64,000 nucleotides of DNA from Caldilineaceae bacterium (GCA_022842065.1 JALHQH010000025.1:1-64000); one strand, 5' to 3'. Numbered from the stretch's first letter, positions 7,609 through 18,962 are shown. Program-made: numbers and translations. The notes: generated by a model from the sequence alone, not told the origin.

Positions 7609-8042
7609 AGCGAAAATTCTCCTTTTGTTGACCTTTGTGCAACCTATGCTGTTACGCGGGAGCAGTGCACGCTTAAGCCGACACAACGGGTCATTAGGTT
7701 AAGTTGCATGATGGTAAACTGATCGGTGGTTCAACTCTACAAATATACATGAAGCGCGTTGTGATGTCCAGAACAAAATGAACAAAGCTGTAAAGTTTTG
7801 ATTGTTCACTTCGACTAAGGTCATGCCAGCTGACAGGCACTGCTAGAAACAATTTCGCCCAACCCGATTGGTGCGGCCAGTGCCTGTCACCGCAACAACC
7901 CCAAGATATACAAAAGCCGGCATAGGTAGGCTCCTATACCGGCTTTCGGTGCGTCGTTATCTTTCCTTACCCTAGCTGGAATGAGTGGCGACCGCTGGTG
8001 ATGACAAGACGAACAGCACAGTTAAGTGCGCTATCGTTCTAC
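7609..8042. other. Gap with two hairpins; 3' region of the FAS1 gene and leader of the BMP operon
   Basis: A hairpin at 7912-7945 (AAAGCCGGCATAGG / CCTATACCGGCTTT) is followed on the minus strand by TTTTG and is a fair terminator for the FAS1 gene ending at 8043. A second inverted repeat, TGACAGGCACTG at 7831-7842 against 7878-7889, is perfect over 12 bp. The stretch nearest the BMP start must hold its promoter, but I find no convincing boxes. Confidence 0.5.
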
Positions 8043-9329
8043 CTACTCGGCGCGCCGGCGGGTCAATACCGCGGCGGCAGCCAGGAGCCCCATCACCAGG
8101 AAGATCACGGGCAAGCGGGCCGCAGCGGAAGAATAACCACCACCAGTCACCGGCAACATCGTTGGCGCGGCGGCTTCTGCGGCAGGGGCCGCTTCAGCAG
8201 CGGTCTCGTCAGCAGTCTCTTCAGCGGGCTCAGCGGTTTCTGCTGCCGCAGTTTCCGTCATGGCCTCACTTGCGGCGACGGTGCTTTCTGTCATGGCGGC
8301 GGTGTCAGTCATGCTTTCGGTTGCCGTCATCACTTCTGCTGCGACCACTTCGGTGTCAGTCATGCTTTCGGTGTCAGTCATGCTTTCGGTGTCAGTCATG
8401 CTTTCGGTGTCAGTCATGCTTTCCGTATCAGTCATGGCAACCGTCTCGGTCACAGCCTCTGTGGCACTTGTATCACTGCTCTCTTCTTCTGCGGCCGCTT
8501 CGACTGGTTCTTCTTCGACCGGCGGCAGGATGACGGTGTCGATCACATGGAGAACGCCATTGTGTGCTTCGATATCAGTCGCGGTAATGTTGGCGTCGTT
8601 AATCTGGACGCCCTCGGCGCTGACGGTAAAGGTCACCACGCTGCCTTGCACGGTTTCAACACTCATGCCATCGGTAATATCAGCGGCCAGGGTAACACCG
8701 GGCACAACATGATAGAGCAGAATCTGACTAAGTGCTTCCGGATCGGCCAGTAATGCTTCCAGCGTTTCGGCCGGCAATGCAGCAAAAGCTTCATCGGTGG
8801 GGGCAAAGACGGTAAAAGGCCCATCTTTTTGCAGGGTTTCGGTCAGCCCGGCAGCTTCCACGGCCTGCACCAACGTGTTAAAGCCTTCGGTGGAGGCGGC
8901 AATGCCGGCGATTGATTGGGCAACGGCACCGATCACAAAGGGGTGCATGATCACGACTTCATCGATCACGACCGGTTCATCAGGGCCAGGAAATTCATAC
9001 TCCCCTTCTACTCCTTCATCGACATGTAACATTGCCCATAGTGTATCAGTGACCCCTTCGGTGTCAATCCCGACCACCACATCGGCACTAATCCCACTGG
9101 GAATTGGTGCTTGCCCCAGGACGGGGCCAGGGTTCCCATCAGCATCGGCATGAATAACAACCCACCCAGGCGCATTGGCAGTCACACGTGTGACAACAAC
9201 CGCACTATCAACTACATCCTGATCAATCGCAAAAATGGCCGGTGCAAATTGTGCGGCGGTGGCCGGTACAATCATTGCCAACAATAAAAATGCAGAAATT
9301 AATGGATAAACAACCAGGTTTCTTCGCAT
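8043..9329 (-). CDS. Secreted FAS1 (fasciclin) protein with LPVTG anchor-like tail
   Basis: 428 residues. Signal peptide at 1-26 ([17 protein letters not shown]). Residues about 27-150 form a beta-rich module like DUF7282 ([23 protein letters not shown]). Residues about 155-285 are a FAS1 domain ([54 protein letters not shown]). Then comes a Ser/Thr/Glu linker with tandem SMTDTE repeats. The end is LPVTG at 392-396, a hydrophobic segment and RRRAE, the layout of a sortase substrate, although an intramembrane tail anchor is the alternative. FAS1 proteins act in adhesion and cell-surface interactions. The linker repeat can change length by slippage. Confidence 0.85.
   Translation of the reverse strand: MRRNLVVYPLISAFLLLAMIVPATAAQFAPAIFAIDQDVVDSAVVVTRVTANAPGWVVIHADADGNPGPVLGQAPIPSGISADVVVGIDTEGVTDTLWAMLHVDEGVEGEYEFPGPDEPVVIDEVVIMHPFVIGAVAQSIAGIAASTEGFNTLVQAVEAAGLTETLQKDGPFTVFAPTDEAFAALPAETLEALLADPEALSQILLYHVVPGVTLAADITDGMSVETVQGSVVTFTVSAEGVQINDANITATDIEAHNGVLHVIDTVILPPVEEEPVEAAAEEESSDTSATEAVTETVAMTDTESMTDTESMTDTESMTDTESMTDTEVVAAEVMTATESMTDTAAMTESTVAASEAMTETAAAETAEPAEETADETAAEAAPAAEAAAPTMLPVTGGGYSSAAARLPVIFLVMGLLAAAAVLTRRRAE
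8353..8424. repeat. Four tandem 18-bp units inside the FAS1 gene
   Basis: The unit GTGTCAGTCATGCTTTCG (plus strand) repeats four times without gaps, with related units on either side. It encodes the SMTDTE linker. The unit is a multiple of three, so copy-number change keeps the frame. Confidence 0.85.
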
Positions 9330-9671
9330 CGAACTCTCCTCGCGTCTGTCGTCCCGATCCGTGGCTTATCTGTAGAAAGGGTAGTTTATACCCTAATTGA
9401 GCAATATTGTATATCAAGTATGGCAGAATAACACAATCGTTGCAGGCGCATCTGTAAAAAGTAGGGAATTAAGGTAGGGAATCTCCCAAAATAAACCCCG
9501 GTACACTTTGTGTCCAGGGTTTATTACACCGTAAATTAAGTTTTTGTGTACATTTAGCTAACAGTTAGGGTGAAGTAACAAGATTGCTGCATGTACAGCC
9601 TCGTCCAGAACATCTATAGTACAGACGCCCTGTAGCTGGAAGTTATACCGTCGGGGCAGGCGTACAACCCC
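9330..9671. other. Gene-free stretch upstream of FAS1
   Basis: It holds a hairpin at 9490-9525 (AATAAACCC / GGGTTTATT) that may end transcription of the DUF6916 gene on the minus strand, and an AT-rich block at 9380-9460 that probably contains the FAS1 promoter. I recognise nothing else. Confidence 0.4.
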
Positions 9672-9983
9672 CTATACGGGTGTTGCCTTGTATTGCATGG
9701 AAGCGCCGCTGGGTCCAACTGGCGTAAACAATAGTTCTAATTTACCCATGGTCGGATGTTCAACTCGATAGATTTGCTGCGGTAGGATTGGGCGTAATGG
9801 CCCATGAAAAACAACCGCAAAGCGGCTATTACGATAGGCCGAGAGCGCATTCGCCTCTACATCTAGCTTTTGCACGGCACGTAGTTGCAATAAGATCGGG
9901 GGCAAGGTGTCCAATTCAAGGAGAAATGGCTGATTGAGATGGGCAGAAAAGTCAGAACTAGTATATTTTTCAATTACAGGCAT
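9672..9983 (-). CDS. DUF6916-like small protein
   Basis: 103 residues. The conserved core, FAVVFHGPLRPILPQQIYRV followed by EHPTMGKLELLFTPVGP, matches small proteins of the DUF6916 type known from cyanobacteria and Chloroflexota. No catalytic motif or signal peptide is visible; a compact beta barrel is likely. The role is unknown; such genes are sometimes near contractile-injection or tail-like clusters, but none is present here. It lies alone, with 238 bp to tlyA that contain nothing I can support. Confidence 0.7.
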   Translation of the reverse strand: MPVIEKYTSSDFSAHLNQPFLLELDTLPPILLQLRAVQKLDVEANALSAYRNSRFAVVFHGPLRPILPQQIYRVEHPTMGKLELLFTPVGPSGASMQYKATPV

Positions 9984-10221
9984 GGTATGAGTCCTTGGTT
10001 AATAGTGGGTGATTTCTCTTAATGAATCGTTTGGAAACATTCAATTCCCTTACATAAACCACCTTAAATTGAAGAAAATACACTATGTGACCGAAGACTT
10101 CTACGACAAATGTCTTATTACACCAGAATTTACTCATTCTTATAACGTAGTTACCCGTTGATAAACGTATAGCGCAGGTGATCATACTGGTTACAGACGG
10201 CAGCCCCACGCCACGCAAAGG

Positions 10222-11040
10222 CTATGCGGCTTGTCGCAGTTGTGTGGCGGCTTGCAGGATCTGTTCAATTGCTTGTGGCAGTGCTAACGGTAGATCGCGC
10301 GGTTCGCCCGCCACACGTTGACACCAGATCAGAAATTCCACGTTACCGGCTGGCCCCAGCAAAGGAGAGAGCGTTAGACCGGCAATGGTCAGGCCCAGGC
10401 TTTCGACCAACAGTACCGTCTCCACCAAGACCTGGCGATGTACTTGCTGATCACGCACCACCCCGCCTTTATCTACCTGTGTTTTGTCGGCCTCAAATTG
10501 GGGCTTAATCAGGGCAATCACGTCACTCGTTGCCGCCAAAAGTGGCAGAGTTGCGGGTAAGACCAGCGCCAGGCTAATAAAACTGGCATCAATCACCGCC
10601 AGATCGGCTATTACACCAGCGGGCAGCGCGGTTAAATGACGAATGTTAGTCCGCTCCATGACAATAACCCGCGGATCATTGCGTAACTTCCAGGCCAGTT
10701 GCCCATAGCCCACATCAATCGCATAGACCTGTGCCACGTCGGCTTGCAATAAACAATCAGTAAAGCCACCAGTACTTGCCCCCACATCCACCGCCACCCG
10801 TCCTGCCACCGGCAACGCAAACGCCTTGAGGGCAGCGGCTAGCTTCACGCCACCACGGCTAACATAGGGCAGGCGCGTGCGGATGCGCACCACGGCATCT
10901 ATGCCAAAGCGTTGGCCGGGTTTATCGCGCACTTGCTCGTCGACGAGCACAGCACCGGCCATGATGAGCCGTTGCGCCTGTTCACTGTTTTCGACTAGCC
11001 CACGCTCCACGACCAATAGGTCTAGACGCTGTTTTTTCAT
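10222..11040 (-). CDS. tlyA: TlyA family rRNA 2'-O-methyltransferase
   Basis: 272 residues, the usual length. The N-terminal S4 RNA-binding domain ([29 protein letters not shown]) is followed by the linker [13 protein letters not shown] and an FtsJ/RrmJ-type methyltransferase fold with the SAM loop [15 protein letters not shown], then IDASFISL and LIKPQFEA. TlyA methylates cytidines of 16S and/or 23S rRNA at the ribose 2' oxygen, in the cytoplasm during ribosome assembly. Single gene, minus strand. Confidence 0.93.
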   Translation of the reverse strand: MKKQRLDLLVVERGLVENSEQAQRLIMAGAVLVDEQVRDKPGQRFGIDAVVRIRTRLPYVSRGGVKLAAALKAFALPVAGRVAVDVGASTGGFTDCLLQADVAQVYAIDVGYGQLAWKLRNDPRVIVMERTNIRHLTALPAGVIADLAVIDASFISLALVLPATLPLLAATSDVIALIKPQFEADKTQVDKGGVVRDQQVHRQVLVETVLLVESLGLTIAGLTLSPLLGPAGNVEFLIWCQRVAGEPRDLPLALPQAIEQILQAATQLRQAA

Positions 11041-11261
11041 CTTGGGTAAACCCCCGCTCAGAAAATGTCATAGAAATGTAGCAAACCCACTGGGTAAAAT
11101 CATGGTATGCTATACTACGGCAGCGTTGCTTTGAAGACGCGCCTGTGACACATGTTAATTTTGACGAAGGCTCGGCAGTACAGTAAGATGCCAACGCTTC
11201 ACTTGCGCTTGACATGCGGCTAATCTGTATCTGAAAGCTCTATACCCCAAAAGGTTTGCAC

Positions 11262-12173
11262 ATGGTTTCACAAAGTTCGGCATCACCCTGGTTTTGGCGC
11301 AATTTGCATGGGCTGATTCGCACAATGCGTATCCGCCAATGGACGAAGAATGTTGTGATCTACGCAGGGCTTGTCTTTGATGGCAAGCTCTTTGTACCGG
11401 AACATCTGTTCAACACCACCCTGGTTGTCTTCTGCTTCTGTCTCGTCTCCAGCAGTGTTTATATTATTAATGATCTCTTTGATATCGAAAAGGATCGGCT
11501 CCATCCCCGCAAAAAATTGCGCGCGCTGCCGGCAGGTGACTTAACACCGCCTTTTGCGACGGGGGCCGCGATCCTGTTGGCCCTACTGGGCATCGGCTTT
11601 GCAACCTGGCTCAATCCATGGGTAGGGCTGGTGACACTGATCTATCTGCTGCAAAATATTGCTTATAGCCTTTACTTGAAAAATGTTGTCATCATCGATG
11701 TGATGGTGCTCTCGCTTGGCTTTTTATTGCGGGTGCTAGCAGGGGTGCTGATTACAGATGTTAGCAACTTCAGTCCTTGGCTCTATGTCTGTATGGGGCT
11801 GCTGGCGCTTTTTCTCGGGTTTGGCAAGCGCCGCCACGAGATTACACTGCTCCAAGATGGCGCCGCCGCCCATCGGTCCAGCCTGCAAGAGTATAATCTG
11901 CCCCTGATCGACCAGATCATGAGCCTGGTGACGACAAGTACCTTTGTCGCCTATACCTTCTATAGCTTTGAAGCCCAAACGTCACTGGTGAGCGATGGGC
12001 GCATGTTACTGACCACCCCATTTGTCTTCTTTGCCATTGTGCGCTATCTCTACCTGATCCATGTCAAAAAGCGCGGTGGTGCCCCTGATGAATTAATTTT
12101 TGAAGATCGGCCTTCGCTCATTAATGGTCTGCTCTGGATGGTGATAGTGGTAGTGTTAATCTACAGCTGGTAA
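11262..12173 (+). CDS. UbiA-family prenyltransferase, probable decaprenyl-phosphate phosphoribosyltransferase
   Basis: 303 residues from the ATG at 11262 (AAAGG seven bases upstream; a TTG lies two codons earlier). About eight to nine membrane helices. The Mg-binding motif [20 protein letters not shown] matches the N-D-x-x-D-x-x-x-D-x-x-H-P pattern of 5-phospho-alpha-D-ribosyl-1-pyrophosphate:decaprenyl-phosphate transferases (the Rv3806c type) more closely than ubiquinone or heme O enzymes. The second Asp cluster is replaced by FGKRRHEI, also seen in that subgroup. The product would feed decaprenylphosphoryl-arabinose-type glycan synthesis at the membrane. The exact substrate is inferred. 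Confidence 0.82.
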   Translation: MVSQSSASPWFWRNLHGLIRTMRIRQWTKNVVIYAGLVFDGKLFVPEHLFNTTLVVFCFCLVSSSVYIINDLFDIEKDRLHPRKKLRALPAGDLTPPFATGAAILLALLGIGFATWLNPWVGLVTLIYLLQNIAYSLYLKNVVIIDVMVLSLGFLLRVLAGVLITDVSNFSPWLYVCMGLLALFLGFGKRRHEITLLQDGAAAHRSSLQEYNLPLIDQIMSLVTTSTFVAYTFYSFEAQTSLVSDGRMLLTTPFVFFAIVRYLYLIHVKKRGGAPDELIFEDRPSLINGLLWMVIVVVLIYSW

Positions 12174-12194
12174 GTTCTATGGCATTACCCTTAT

Positions 12195-12235
12195 AAACAA
12201 GCACAGCCAGGTCAATGACCTGGCTGTGCTTGTTT
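12195..12235. terminator. Bidirectional terminator, 20-bp perfect arms
   Basis: AAACAAGCACAGCCAGGTCA pairs with its exact reverse complement across a single central base. The hairpin has A-rich and T-rich ends and sits between the convergent genes ending at 12173 (+) and 12301 (-), so it can terminate both. Confidence 0.8.
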
Positions 12236-12300
12236 AAGTGCATTCTAAATGAGCCTACGCTTATGTATCACAGGCCCACTTTGGTCAGGTAGCAGCCGCT

Positions 12301-14313
12301 TTACTCTTCTTGGACAAAGGCCATCCAGGTGCCTTCCATCCCATCATCCGTCACGCCGTAAAAGACGCGCAGTTGTTCACCTTCACGCAAGGCCAGATCA
12401 TAGCGCACTTTGCCGGCCCGCTTTTCGGCGCGCACCAGCCCAACATTGCCGCGCCACTCAATCTTGTCGGCGCGTACAACCTTGTCTTCATGTTGCTGAA
12501 TCGCATAGTTCCAAAGTTTGCGTGCCCCTTTGCGCGTCACATTGGTGATCACATGGCCATTGCGCAGATCACGAATCGCATGAAAACGGCGACCGTTGCG
12601 CTCTTCCGTGTCAACGATCTCGACCCCAACTTGCGGCAGATAAAAAGCATCACTGCTGTCAACACTTTGCGGGCCGGGTACAACTGTCACCACCGGCTCT
12701 TCTACTTTGCCATTACCGGCACGGGGCAGTTCAGGCTTCGCACTTTCAACCGCTTTCTGCTCAACTTTGGGACCAGGCGCGCGGCCACCCCGGTCGCCCC
12801 GCCGCTCATCACCCCGGCGCTCATTGCCTTGGGGGCGGCCCGCATTAGGGCGATTGTTGACAGGTGCAGCCTTCTCTGCTAGCACTTCCTGAATCAGCGC
12901 CACGATTTCGTCACGCACAGCCAGACTGGTATCCGACTCATCACGCACATAGAACTTGTTGTCGTCCAGACAGTAGGGGCGATCTTCGCCTTTGGGGACG
13001 CGGATGCGCAGTACATTCACTTCCTGGCTTTGCAACGTATCGAACTTCACCACTAGGGGTGGGGTACAGCGTTCATCAAGCGCGGTGCGAATCTCATCTT
13101 CCACCAGTTTGGGCGTTGCTAACCCTTTGGGCTTATCTTTGCGCGGGCTGGCCCCCACAAAGATCGAGCCACCGGCCGTGTTCGCAAAGGCAATAATATC
13201 ACCCAGAATGGCAGTAAGTTTGCCGCCCCGTTGGCTGGCAGTTTCGTGAAAGCTCTGGAGAATCGTCGTGCCTTCTTCAAGGGCCGCGGCCAGGGCATCG
13301 AAGGGCTTATCCTCGGCGCGGGCCGGCCGTGTACGATCAAAATTGGTACTGCGCAACAAGGCCTTGATATTTTCGAAGGTCGGCGCTTCCAAATGCATCT
13401 CGGTTGCCCGTTCACCAATCCCCAAGCGTTTGAGATTTTTGGCATCGGTGGTGAGACGGTGGGCGTCACTGCCCTGGATACAATGCATACGGCGAGCATA
13501 TTCAGTCTTGCTACCGTTGAAGAAACGGGCAGTTGAATAACCGCGGCGCCGATCCAAGTCCGTCACCTCAAGCGCATCAAGATTGACATCTTGGGTATAA
13601 GCAATCTTGGTCTGGCCACCAAAGGGGAAATCACGCATGGCCACGCCGTGGGTACTGTTGGCGTGGGCAGCAATGACCAAGCCGCCGGCATCATGGATGA
13701 CTTTGTAGGCGCTCAACACATCGGTGCTGGCTCCCGTTTCGGTTGAGCCAATATCGAGCTTATCCGCCGGCACTTTGAGCGACAGCAAAATGTGCTCAAG
13801 CTGGCGCACGGGCGTATCGGGGGGAAAAATGCCCAAAATATGGAAGCCAAAGGTGGCCGTAAATTCAAAGCCCGGCAACACCAAGACCTTCTCGGCAAAA
13901 GCGCGCCACTCTTGTAAGCGGCTGCGCTCTTCATCGGTCAGGCGGCCATCTTTTTCCAGGCGAGTTAACCACTCGATCTCCTGATGGATTGCGCTCACCC
14001 CGGCGACGGTGTTGTGATCGGTAATGGCGACCACATCCAACCCTTGCTGAACAATCCGGCGCATCCATTCAAAATAAGTCGTGCCCCGCTCTTCATAATC
14101 GTTAGAGCCTGGGGTGTGCAAGTGCAAATCAACTTTGTACCACTTGCGTTGGCTTGGCCCTGGGACGGCAGGTTGGCCTTTGGTCTGGCTATTCGGGGGT
14201 TGGATCGTTGCGCTTTGGCCACCCGTACTCGGGGCGCTGGCGCTATTGCCTTTCGGCTGGTTTGGTTGGTTCATCTGACCATTCTTATTATTAGGTTTTC
14301 TTCTTCTACTCAC
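12301..14313 (-). CDS. PHP-domain phosphoesterase fused to an AlbA_2/Schlafen-type domain
   Basis: 670 residues. The first 55 are low-complexity and Asn/Gln/Pro-rich. Residues about 57-330 form a PHP domain: [33 protein letters not shown] and IQGSDAHRL give the His/Asp metal ligands of a trinuclear centre. Residues about 345-475 resemble the AlbA_2 (Schlafen-like) nucleic-acid-binding domain ([40 protein letters not shown]). An Arg/Gly-rich linker and a C-terminal module ending [17 protein letters not shown] follow. A nucleic-acid-directed phosphoesterase is plausible; substrate unknown. Confidence 0.8.
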   Translation of the reverse strand: MSRRRKPNNKNGQMNQPNQPKGNSASAPSTGGQSATIQPPNSQTKGQPAVPGPSQRKWYKVDLHLHTPGSNDYEERGTTYFEWMRRIVQQGLDVVAITDHNTVAGVSAIHQEIEWLTRLEKDGRLTDEERSRLQEWRAFAEKVLVLPGFEFTATFGFHILGIFPPDTPVRQLEHILLSLKVPADKLDIGSTETGASTDVLSAYKVIHDAGGLVIAAHANSTHGVAMRDFPFGGQTKIAYTQDVNLDALEVTDLDRRRGYSTARFFNGSKTEYARRMHCIQGSDAHRLTTDAKNLKRLGIGERATEMHLEAPTFENIKALLRSTNFDRTRPARAEDKPFDALAAALEEGTTILQSFHETASQRGGKLTAILGDIIAFANTAGGSIFVGASPRKDKPKGLATPKLVEDEIRTALDERCTPPLVVKFDTLQSQEVNVLRIRVPKGEDRPYCLDDNKFYVRDESDTSLAVRDEIVALIQEVLAEKAAPVNNRPNAGRPQGNERRGDERRGDRGGRAPGPKVEQKAVESAKPELPRAGNGKVEEPVVTVVPGPQSVDSSDAFYLPQVGVEIVDTEERNGRRFHAIRDLRNGHVITNVTRKGARKLWNYAIQQHEDKVVRADKIEWRGNVGLVRAEKRAGKVRYDLALREGEQLRVFYGVTDDGMEGTWMAFVQEE

Positions 14314-14437
14314 AACTTATTATTTTGCCTCCTGTACTCATATCGTCATTATTTCATCCTCTCATTAACTCTCTTCCTAATTGCGTTTACAAGGCTGATT
14401 GCCAAGGCTTTATCACGGTTACAATAGCACGGGGACG

Positions 14438-17092
14438 TCAATGCAGCTTAAGAGTGCCGACAAACTCTTTGCTCTCCGGCTGTTCGGATGCCGGCTCAGC
14501 GTCGCTCAACGCGGCGGCCCACACTTCATCCACTGTATCCACCAGGACAAATTTCAGCTTATCGCGCACACTGGCCGGTAAATCATCGAGATCAACCTCG
14601 TTGCGCTTGGGTAGGATGATCGTCTCCAAGCCGAACCGCGTGGCTGCCAGCACCTTCTCTTTTACCCCACCAATCGGTAACACTTTACCACGCAGGGTAA
14701 TCTCCCCAGTCATCCCGATTTTGGGCAATAAGGGCCGACCAGTCAACAGGCTGACGAGGGCAGTCGCCATGGTAATGCCAGCGCTTGGGCCGTCTTTGGG
14801 AATCGCGCCGGCCGGGATGTGGAGATGGATATCAGACTTGCGGAAGATCTCAGGATCAATGTCGAGCGCGCTCGCGCGGCTACGCACATAGCTGAGCGCG
14901 GCTTGTGCACTCTCTTTCATCACGTCGCCAAGTTGGCCGGTCAGGGTAAAGCCCTTGTCACCTGGCGAACGGGTGGCCTCAAAGAACATAATATCACCAC
15001 CGGTGACTGTCCAGGCCAAGCCCACGGCCACGCCGGGTGCTTCGGCGCGCTCCACAATCTCTTCTTCGTGGATTTCACGTTTGCCTAGATACTGGAGAAC
15101 CTGCGGCTTGTCAATGGCATTATAGCCAACGGCGACTTGGGTGGTGATGGCTTCACTGATTTTTTTCTTGCCCCGGCCTTTGAGCTTACCGTTGGTGACA
15201 ACTTGCTCAGTGACCGTAGTGGTGGGCCGCTCCAGGGTGCCGGCAGCCACACGTGACGCAACCTTGCGACAGATCTTGCCAATCTGCCGTTCCAAATTGC
15301 GGACACCAGCCTCGCGGGTATAACCTTGGATAATCTCGCGCAGCGCACTTTCAGTAAACTGTGCCTCTTCCACCACCAACCCATTCTCTTTGATCTGGCG
15401 TGGGATCAGATAGCCTTGGGCAATCTGCACCTTCTCATCCTCGGTGTAACTGCTTAACTCAATGATCTCCATGCGGTCGCGTAAAGGGCCCGGCACGGTG
15501 TCAAGCATGTTGGCAGTGGTAATAAACATCACCTGGCTCAGGTCAAAAGCGACATCAAGGTAATGGTCGCGGAACTCGCGGTTTTGCTCGGGGTCAAGCA
15601 CTTCCAGCAAAGCATTACTGGGGTCGCCACGAAAATCACGGCCTAACTTATCCACTTCATCCAGCATAAAGACCGGGTTGCGGCTTTCAATGCGGCGCAA
15701 ACTCTGAATAATCCGCCCCGGCATCGACCCAATGTATGTACGCCGGAAGCCACGGATATCAGCCTCGTCACGGACACCGCCCAACGCCAACCGTACAAAC
15801 TTGCGCCCCATCGCCCGCGCAATACTGATCCCTAAACTTGTCTTACCGACGCCAGGCGGGCCGACAAAGCAGAGCACCACGCCTTCGCGTTCGCGCCGGA
15901 TCTGGTCGTGTACGGTATCTTCAGCGGGCGTCTCGGCCCGCCGCTCCGCCCGCAACTTGCGCACCGCCAGGAATTCGAGAATGCGCTCTTTGATCTCTTG
16001 CAAGCCATAGTGATCATCATCAAGCACTTGGCGCGCAAAACCGATATCAAGCTTATCCGATGTACTTTGTTGCCACGGCAGGCTCACCAACAGATCAAGA
16101 TAGGTCTTGATCACGCTATATTCGGCCGCCTGAATAGGCATCCGGCGCATGCGCGTCAGCTCGCGCAGGGCCTCTTTTTGGGCTTCTTCGCTCATCCCAG
16201 CCGCCACGATCCGCTCTTCCAGTTCACGGATATCGGCCTGCTGCTCGTCCTCTTCGCCGAGCTCTTTCTGGATCGCCTTGATCTGTTCGCGCAAATAAAA
16301 TTCGCGCTGCATGCGCTCCATCTCACCCTGTGCTTCGGATTGGATCTTGCGCCCCAATTCGAGCACTTCGATCTCTTTCTTCATCAACTGGGTCAGCCGC
16401 AACAGCTTCTCATAGATCTGGTCGATCTCCAATAGCTGCTGCATATCTTCAAAGTTGAGCCGCATGCTACTGGCAACCAGGTAAGCAAGTTGGCGCGCAT
16501 CTTTGACATTGAGCGCCATGATCGCCAACTCTTCGGGCATGTGCGGTTCAAGGTCGATCAGCCGCCGAAAGAGCTCCTGCACGGCGCGTACGGCCGCTTC
16601 CATCTCCAGCGTCTCCGACATCTCTTCGGGGATCACCTCGATGCGGGCGCGCAGATAGGGTTCCTCGCCGATGTACTCGATTACGCGGATGCGTTCCATG
16701 CCCTGGATCACCAGGCGCATGGTCCCATCCGGCGTTTTAAGCACACGGTGAATCTGCGCTGCGGTACCGATCCGGTGAATCTGTTCAGGATTGGGCTCTT
16801 CGACCCCCTCGTCGCGACTGGCAACCAGGGCGATCATGCGGTTTTTGGGGAGCGTATCTTCGACCAGGCGGATACTACGCTTCTGTCCGACCGGTAGCGG
16901 AAACCACATCATTGGGTAGACAACAATGCCACGCAAAGGCAAAACAGGCAGGTCGTCATCAACCACCGTAAATTCGGGCTCATCATCATCAACAAAGTAT
17001 TGGCTGTTCAGTTCTTCTGATTCAAACAATACTTCATCTTCTTCGGCGTCGCCCCACTCGTCAAGTTCAGAGAACATTCTTTGGTTGCTCAT
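14438..17092 (-). CDS. lon: ATP-dependent Lon protease
   Basis: 884 residues, somewhat longer than the usual 770-820 because of an acidic N-terminal extension (1-45, rich in Asp/Glu) and an insert of about 25 residues rich in Lys/Gly/Thr before the protease domain. The LON substrate-binding domain starts at [13 protein letters not shown]. Walker A is GPPGVGKTS at 411-419, with Walker [12 protein letters not shown]. The catalytic dyad is Ser770 in KDGPSAGIT and Lys811 in GGVKEK. It degrades misfolded and regulatory proteins in the cytoplasm. It is transcribed alone from a probable promoter at 17129-17156. Confidence 0.96.
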   Translation of the reverse strand: MSNQRMFSELDEWGDAEEDEVLFESEELNSQYFVDDDEPEFTVVDDDLPVLPLRGIVVYPMMWFPLPVGQKRSIRLVEDTLPKNRMIALVASRDEGVEEPNPEQIHRIGTAAQIHRVLKTPDGTMRLVIQGMERIRVIEYIGEEPYLRARIEVIPEEMSETLEMEAAVRAVQELFRRLIDLEPHMPEELAIMALNVKDARQLAYLVASSMRLNFEDMQQLLEIDQIYEKLLRLTQLMKKEIEVLELGRKIQSEAQGEMERMQREFYLREQIKAIQKELGEEDEQQADIRELEERIVAAGMSEEAQKEALRELTRMRRMPIQAAEYSVIKTYLDLLVSLPWQQSTSDKLDIGFARQVLDDDHYGLQEIKERILEFLAVRKLRAERRAETPAEDTVHDQIRREREGVVLCFVGPPGVGKTSLGISIARAMGRKFVRLALGGVRDEADIRGFRRTYIGSMPGRIIQSLRRIESRNPVFMLDEVDKLGRDFRGDPSNALLEVLDPEQNREFRDHYLDVAFDLSQVMFITTANMLDTVPGPLRDRMEIIELSSYTEDEKVQIAQGYLIPRQIKENGLVVEEAQFTESALREIIQGYTREAGVRNLERQIGKICRKVASRVAAGTLERPTTTVTEQVVTNGKLKGRGKKKISEAITTQVAVGYNAIDKPQVLQYLGKREIHEEEIVERAEAPGVAVGLAWTVTGGDIMFFEATRSPGDKGFTLTGQLGDVMKESAQAALSYVRSRASALDIDPEIFRKSDIHLHIPAGAIPKDGPSAGITMATALVSLLTGRPLLPKIGMTGEITLRGKVLPIGGVKEKVLAATRFGLETIILPKRNEVDLDDLPASVRDKLKFVLVDTVDEVWAAALSDAEPASEQPESKEFVGTLKLH

Positions 17093-17128
17093 GCTAATCT
17101 ATCGAAATTGTAAGTTTCCATAATGCCC

Positions 17129-17156
17129 ATTTTACCACAAAAAATCCTAATGTAAA
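17129..17156 (-). promoter_or_regulatory. Probable lon promoter
   Basis: On the minus strand TTTACA and TAAAAT are separated by 16 bp, about 37 bp upstream of the lon ATG. No heat-shock CIRCE-type repeat is visible. The rest of the 302-bp divergent gap towards 17395 is AT-rich and shows a TATACT at about 17292 without a good -35 box. Confidence 0.45.
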
Positions 17157-17394
17157 TGCAAGTAACCCACCAAATGGCGCAATTTGCAGATAAATAAAGA
17201 GTAATTTGCAGACAAAAGCACAGTTTACACCAGTTCAAACAAAAGACAAACATTATAGGGAGACGGTTAGGACTTACGCCTGGGCTGATGGTATACTCAG
17301 AGGGTCAAATTTGTTTGCCGCACTCATTGATGCCGTCATTTATATGATCGCAAACAGGCAAGCAATCAGTGATCAAAACAAAAGAAGGCAGCCC

Positions 17395-18096
17395 ATGACA
17401 ACCACAGGCTCATCCGCAGATTCATCTGCCGCAACGCCTACCCCCGCCCTGCCCCCCGCACCAACTACCACCATGACGATCGGTGACTTTAGTGACTCCC
17501 TGGCCAGTCGCGCCTCAACGCCTGGCGGTGGCGGTGCGGCCGCATTAACAGGTAGCCAGGCGGCCGCATTACTAAGTATGGTGATCAATTTCACGCTGGA
17601 CAACAAAAAGTATGCGGCGGTCGCACAGCTGATGGCCGATTATCTAACCCAAAGCGAGCAATTGCGCCACGCGCTCTTGGCCATGGCAGACCAAGATGTG
17701 GTCGCTTTTACGGCCGTAACGGCTTGTTATGCCATGCCACGGGAGAGCGCTGCGGAAAAAGCAGCCCGGACCGCGGCCCTGCAACAGGCCCTCAAAGGGG
17801 CCGCCGAAGTCCCCTTTACGACCGCGCAACATTGTCTGGCCGTGCTGACACTAACCGAATGGGTGGCGCGCCAAGGCAATACCAATGTGGTCAGCGATGC
17901 GGCCACGGCACTCTACCTGGCCCACGCCGCGCTGCAATGCGCCATCATCAATGTCAATATCAACCTCAAATTTATCAAAGATGAGGTTTATGTCGCGACC
18001 TGGAGCGCCAAGCGGGACACTTTGCTGGCAGAGGCCAGACAAGCCTATGCCGCGGCGAAAGCAACCTGTGAAAGCGTCTTGGAGATCTCCCTATGA
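17395..18096 (+). CDS. fchA: Cyclodeaminase/cyclohydrolase family protein, probable methenyl-THF cyclohydrolase
   Basis: 233 residues from the ATG at 17395 (GAAGG upstream). The first 25 residues are a Ser/Thr/Pro-rich tail; the family core begins [20 protein letters not shown], with [20 protein letters not shown], and ends with the helical part [13 protein letters not shown]. This is the FTCD_C (PF04961) fold, found as stand-alone FchA, which hydrolyses 5,10-methenyl-THF to 10-formyl-THF, or as formimino-THF cyclodeaminase. The gene overlaps the following folD-like gene by 4 bp (ATGA), so the two are co-translated. The companion has lost its own cyclohydrolase residues, which favours the FchA reading. 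The symbol is by inference. Confidence 0.75.
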   Translation: MTTTGSSADSSAATPTPALPPAPTTTMTIGDFSDSLASRASTPGGGGAAALTGSQAAALLSMVINFTLDNKKYAAVAQLMADYLTQSEQLRHALLAMADQDVVAFTAVTACYAMPRESAAEKAARTAALQQALKGAAEVPFTTAQHCLAVLTLTEWVARQGNTNVVSDAATALYLAHAALQCAIINVNINLKFIKDEVYVATWSAKRDTLLAEARQAYAAAKATCESVLEISL

Positions 18097-18962
18097 GCGC
18101 ACAACTTTTAAAAGGCAATGAGTTGGCCAAGAGCCGCAAGGTGGCGATCAAAGCCAGTGTTGCGGCCTTACAGGCCAGCACGGGGAGCACACCCACTTTG
18201 GCAATCTTGCAGGTTGGTGACGATGAAGCCGCCGCCGGTTATGCCCGCGCCATTGAGCGCAACTGCAAAAGTGTTGACATTGCTTTTCAGCCCGTCGTGT
18301 TGCCCGCAAGCGCCGATCAACAGGCGGTGACAGCTGCCCTCCAGGCGTTAAATACCGATCCGGCCATCCACGGGATTATGATCCTGGAACCGCTGCCTCC
18401 CCAGATCGACGCAACTGCCTTGCTATTGGCCCTTAATCCGGCGAAGGATGTTGATGGGGTCCACCCGCTCAACGCCGGTCGTCTGGCTGCGCAACGTTCC
18501 CCCTATTTCACACCGGCGACCCCGGCGGCTGGAATGGCGTTGCTGGAGGCAGCCGGGATCGACTTCAAAGGCAAAGAGGCGGTCATTGTCGGGCGCAGTG
18601 ACATTGTGGGGAAGCCGATGGCCTTGCTGCTGCTGCACCGCCACTGCACTGTCACCATCGCGCACAGCCGCACCCAGGATCTACCTGGGGTCTGCCGCCG
18701 CGCCGACATTCTCTGCGTTGCCGTCGGTCGCGCCGAAATGGTCCGCGGCGACTGGATCAAACCCGGCGCGGCAGTGGTTGATTTTGGCACCACTTACACC
18801 GCTGACGGGCTCAAAGGGGATTGCCAGGGTGATGAAGTGGCCGCAGTGGCGGGCTATTTTACGCCTGTCCCCGGCGGTGTCGGCCCGATGACAAATGTGC
18901 TGCTCCTGCAAAATGTCTTACAGGCGGCCGGCGGCAACATCACCCAAGAACCAGGAAATTAG
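18093..18962 (+). CDS. folD: FolD-like methylene-THF dehydrogenase with altered cyclohydrolase site
   Basis: 289 residues, normal FolD length, clear over the whole chain: [33 protein letters not shown] (dinucleotide loop), [11 protein letters not shown]. Tyr50 is in place, but the active-site Lys of the Y-x-x-x-K motif (Lys56 in E. coli) is Ile54 here ([10 protein letters not shown]), and the Gln of the G-I-L-V-Q-L-P-L-P motif is Leu98 ([11 protein letters not shown]); Asp121 is kept. In this family that Lys and Gln serve mainly the cyclohydrolase step. I infer a dehydrogenase-only enzyme working with the co-translated FchA-type protein. The PCTP motif is also changed, to FTPATPAAG. Altered substrate choice is the alternative. 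Confidence 0.85.
   Translation: MSAQLLKGNELAKSRKVAIKASVAALQASTGSTPTLAILQVGDDEAAAGYARAIERNCKSVDIAFQPVVLPASADQQAVTAALQALNTDPAIHGIMILEPLPPQIDATALLLALNPAKDVDGVHPLNAGRLAAQRSPYFTPATPAAGMALLEAAGIDFKGKEAVIVGRSDIVGKPMALLLLHRHCTVTIAHSRTQDLPGVCRRADILCVAVGRAEMVRGDWIKPGAAVVDFGTTYTADGLKGDCQGDEVAAVAGYFTPVPGGVGPMTNVLLLQNVLQAAGGNITQEPGN

Noticed and set aside
8353..8424. 18-bp tandem repeats as a possible CRISPR or integration site
   Set aside because: They are in frame within the FAS1 gene and encode its SMTDTE linker.
9970..10218. 82-codon minus-strand frame between the DUF6916 gene and tlyA
   Set aside because: No ribosome binding site, no recognisable motif, and odd composition; it also overlaps the DUF6916 start. 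Treated as chance.
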